Assembly: GCA_002393705.1 (NCBI GenBank)
Contig: DGTH01000014.1
Coordinates: 1 to 7,007 of the forward strand
DNA length: 7,007 bases
Reading direction: 5' to 3'
From: Prevotella sp. UBA4341
Lineage (GTDB): Bacteria > Bacteroidota > Bacteroidia > Bacteroidales > Bacteroidaceae
Of the stretch, positions 5,980 to 7,007 are shown in pieces. Position 1 is the first letter of the stretch. Each line of letters begins with the position of its first letter. The notes beneath the pieces were generated by a model that saw only the letters and a list, made by a program, of their open reading frames with translations, was not told the DNA's origin and did no database searches. The position numbers were made by a program, and so were the translations under genes.

Positions 5980-7007
5980 AACAAACTACGATAAAAGACT
6001 ACGAAATAATGGCTCCCGTGGGTTCGCGTGAGTCGTTGGCGGCAGCCATTCAGGCCGGTGCCGACTCGGTCTATTTCGGCGTGGAGCAGCTGAACATGAG
6101 GTCACACTCGGCCAACCACTTCACGCTCGACGACCTGCGCGACATCGCCACCACGTGCCGGCAGCACGGAATGAAGAGCTACCTGACGGTCAACACCATT
6201 ATTTATGACGAGGACATTCAGCTGATGCACCAAATTATTGATGCTGCCCGCGAGGCCGGTATCTCGGCCATCATTGCCTCCGACGTAGCCGTCATGCAGT
6301 ATTGCCGGGCCGGCCAGCAGCCCATGGAGGTTCACCTCTCTACGCAGCTGAACATTTCGAATGCTGAGGCGCTGCGCTTCTATGCCCGGTTTGCCGACGT
6401 GGTCGTGCTGGCCCGCGAGTTGCGCATGGAGCAGGTAGCCGAAATCTACCGGCAGGTGCAGGAGCAGCACATTTGTGGCCCTTCGGGCGAGCTGGTACGC
6501 ATAGAAATGTTCTGTCATGGAGCCTTGTGCATGGCCGTTTCCGGCAAGTGCTACATGTCGCTGCATGCTGCCAACCGTTCGGCTAACCGTGGCGAGTGTG
6601 TGCAGATATGCCGACGCAGCTATACCGTAACCGACAACGAGACGGGTCACCAGCTGGAGATAGACAATCAATACATCATGTCGCCCAAAGACCTGAAGAC
6701 CATTCGCTTCATTAACCGCATGATGGAGAGCGGCGTGAGGGTTTTCAAGATTGAAGGCCGTGCCCGTGGGCCCGAGTATGTCTATAACGTGGTGAAGTGC
6801 TACAAGGAGGCCGTTCAGGCCGTGCTGGACGGAACGTTTACTGAAGACCGGAAGGACGACTGGGACCGCCGGCTTGCCACGGTCTTCAACCGTGGCTTCT
6901 GGGACGGCTACTACCAGGTGCAGACGCTGGGCGAGTGGAACCACAACTACGGCAATAATGCTACCGAGCGCAAGGTCTATGTGGGCCCGGGCGTCAAGTA
7001 CTTCTCG
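5976..7007 (+). CDS. U32-family protein, probable Fe-S RNA hydroxylase (3' end beyond window)
   Basis: An open frame of 344 codons runs off the right edge. It starts at the ATG overlapping the Nudix stop. The N-terminal part has the TIM-barrel-like opening MAPVGSRESLAAAIQAGAD (12-30) and VYFG. The family signature follows: EMFCHGALCMAVSGKC (177-192) and ANRGECVQIC (203-212). Cysteines 185, 192, 208 and 212 have the CX6CX15CX3C spacing that binds an Fe-S cluster in U32 members. KIEGRARGPEYVYNVV (258-273) is also typical. The C-terminal beta domain is just beginning at about residue 332. Families long labelled 'collagenase-like peptidase U32' include TrhP (tRNA U34 hydroxylation), RlhA (23S rRNA C2501 hydroxylation) and UbiU/UbiV. 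The SANRG segment looks to me more RlhA-like than TrhP-like, but this is from memory. Protease activity is unlikely. The last gene seen in the operon. Confidence 0.9.
   Translation, partial: MKQTTIKDYEIMAPVGSRESLAAAIQAGADSVYFGVEQLNMRSHSANHFTLDDLRDIATTCRQHGMKSYLTVNTIIYDEDIQLMHQIIDAAREAGISAIIASDVAVMQYCRAGQQPMEVHLSTQLNISNAEALRFYARFADVVVLARELRMEQVAEIYRQVQEQHICGPSGELVRIEMFCHGALCMAVSGKCYMSLHAANRSANRGECVQICRRSYTVTDNETGHQLEIDNQYIMSPKDLKTIRFINRMMESGVRVFKIEGRARGPEYVYNVVKCYKEAVQAVLDGTFTEDRKDDWDRRLATVFNRGFWDGYYQVQTLGEWNHNYGNNATERKVYVGPGVKYFS

Noticed and set aside
5440..6031. Long alternative frames on both strands over the Nudix gene (minus 5440-5976, plus 5450-6031)
   Set aside because: The Nudix box and zinc ribbon are perfect in the chosen frame. 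The alternatives are low-complexity (Ser/Arg/Ala-rich or His/Val-rich) and would overlap the U32 start.
6102..6944. 280-codon minus-strand open frame opposite the U32 gene
   Set aside because: It is the antisense shadow of a clearly recognisable U32 protein, with no motif or start context of its own.

Overview
The window looks like chromosomal DNA from a Bacteroidota member, most likely Bacteroidales and Prevotella-like. The main reasons are the promoter elements in the gaps between genes, which follow the Bacteroidota -7 consensus TAnnTTTG (here usually TAnCTTTGCA), the absence of clear Shine-Dalgarno sequences, and gene types typical of the group: a membrane-anchored AraC regulator, a secreted sialate O-acetylesterase, and a DEAD-box helicase with a DbpA-type RNA-binding tail. 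I see no mobile element, CRISPR array, tRNA or rRNA.

Layout. Bases 1-253 hold no convincing gene. They contain a 22-bp tandem repeat (7-94) and the best-formed promoter in the window (176-206, +), which points into the 3' end of the next gene. A small secreted DUF3237 protein is on the minus strand (254-772). Divergent from it is a DEAD-box RNA helicase (835-2628, +), which must start at a TTG codon. A 160-bp gap follows. It holds an orphan TATCTTTG element and a strong hairpin that is well formed only in plus-strand RNA, so it may be the helicase terminator or the end of a small RNA. A 7-TM AraC-type regulator is on the minus strand (2789-3838).

Divergent from the regulator is a tightly packed plus-strand operon: a secreted sialate O-acetylesterase-like protein (3974-5428), a zinc-ribbon Nudix hydrolase (5428-5979, 1-base overlap) and a U32-family Fe-S protein (5976 to the window edge, 4-base overlap). 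The U32 gene is cut off by the right end.

How they may work together (inference). The membrane regulator probably controls the divergent esterase operon, linking a signal at the inner membrane to deacetylation of host or dietary glycans. The Nudix and U32 genes look like housekeeping functions carried in the same transcript. No clearly new defence or mobile system is visible. The most interesting signals are non-coding: an orphan consensus promoter, a candidate small RNA antisense to the regulator's stop codon, and the repeat array.
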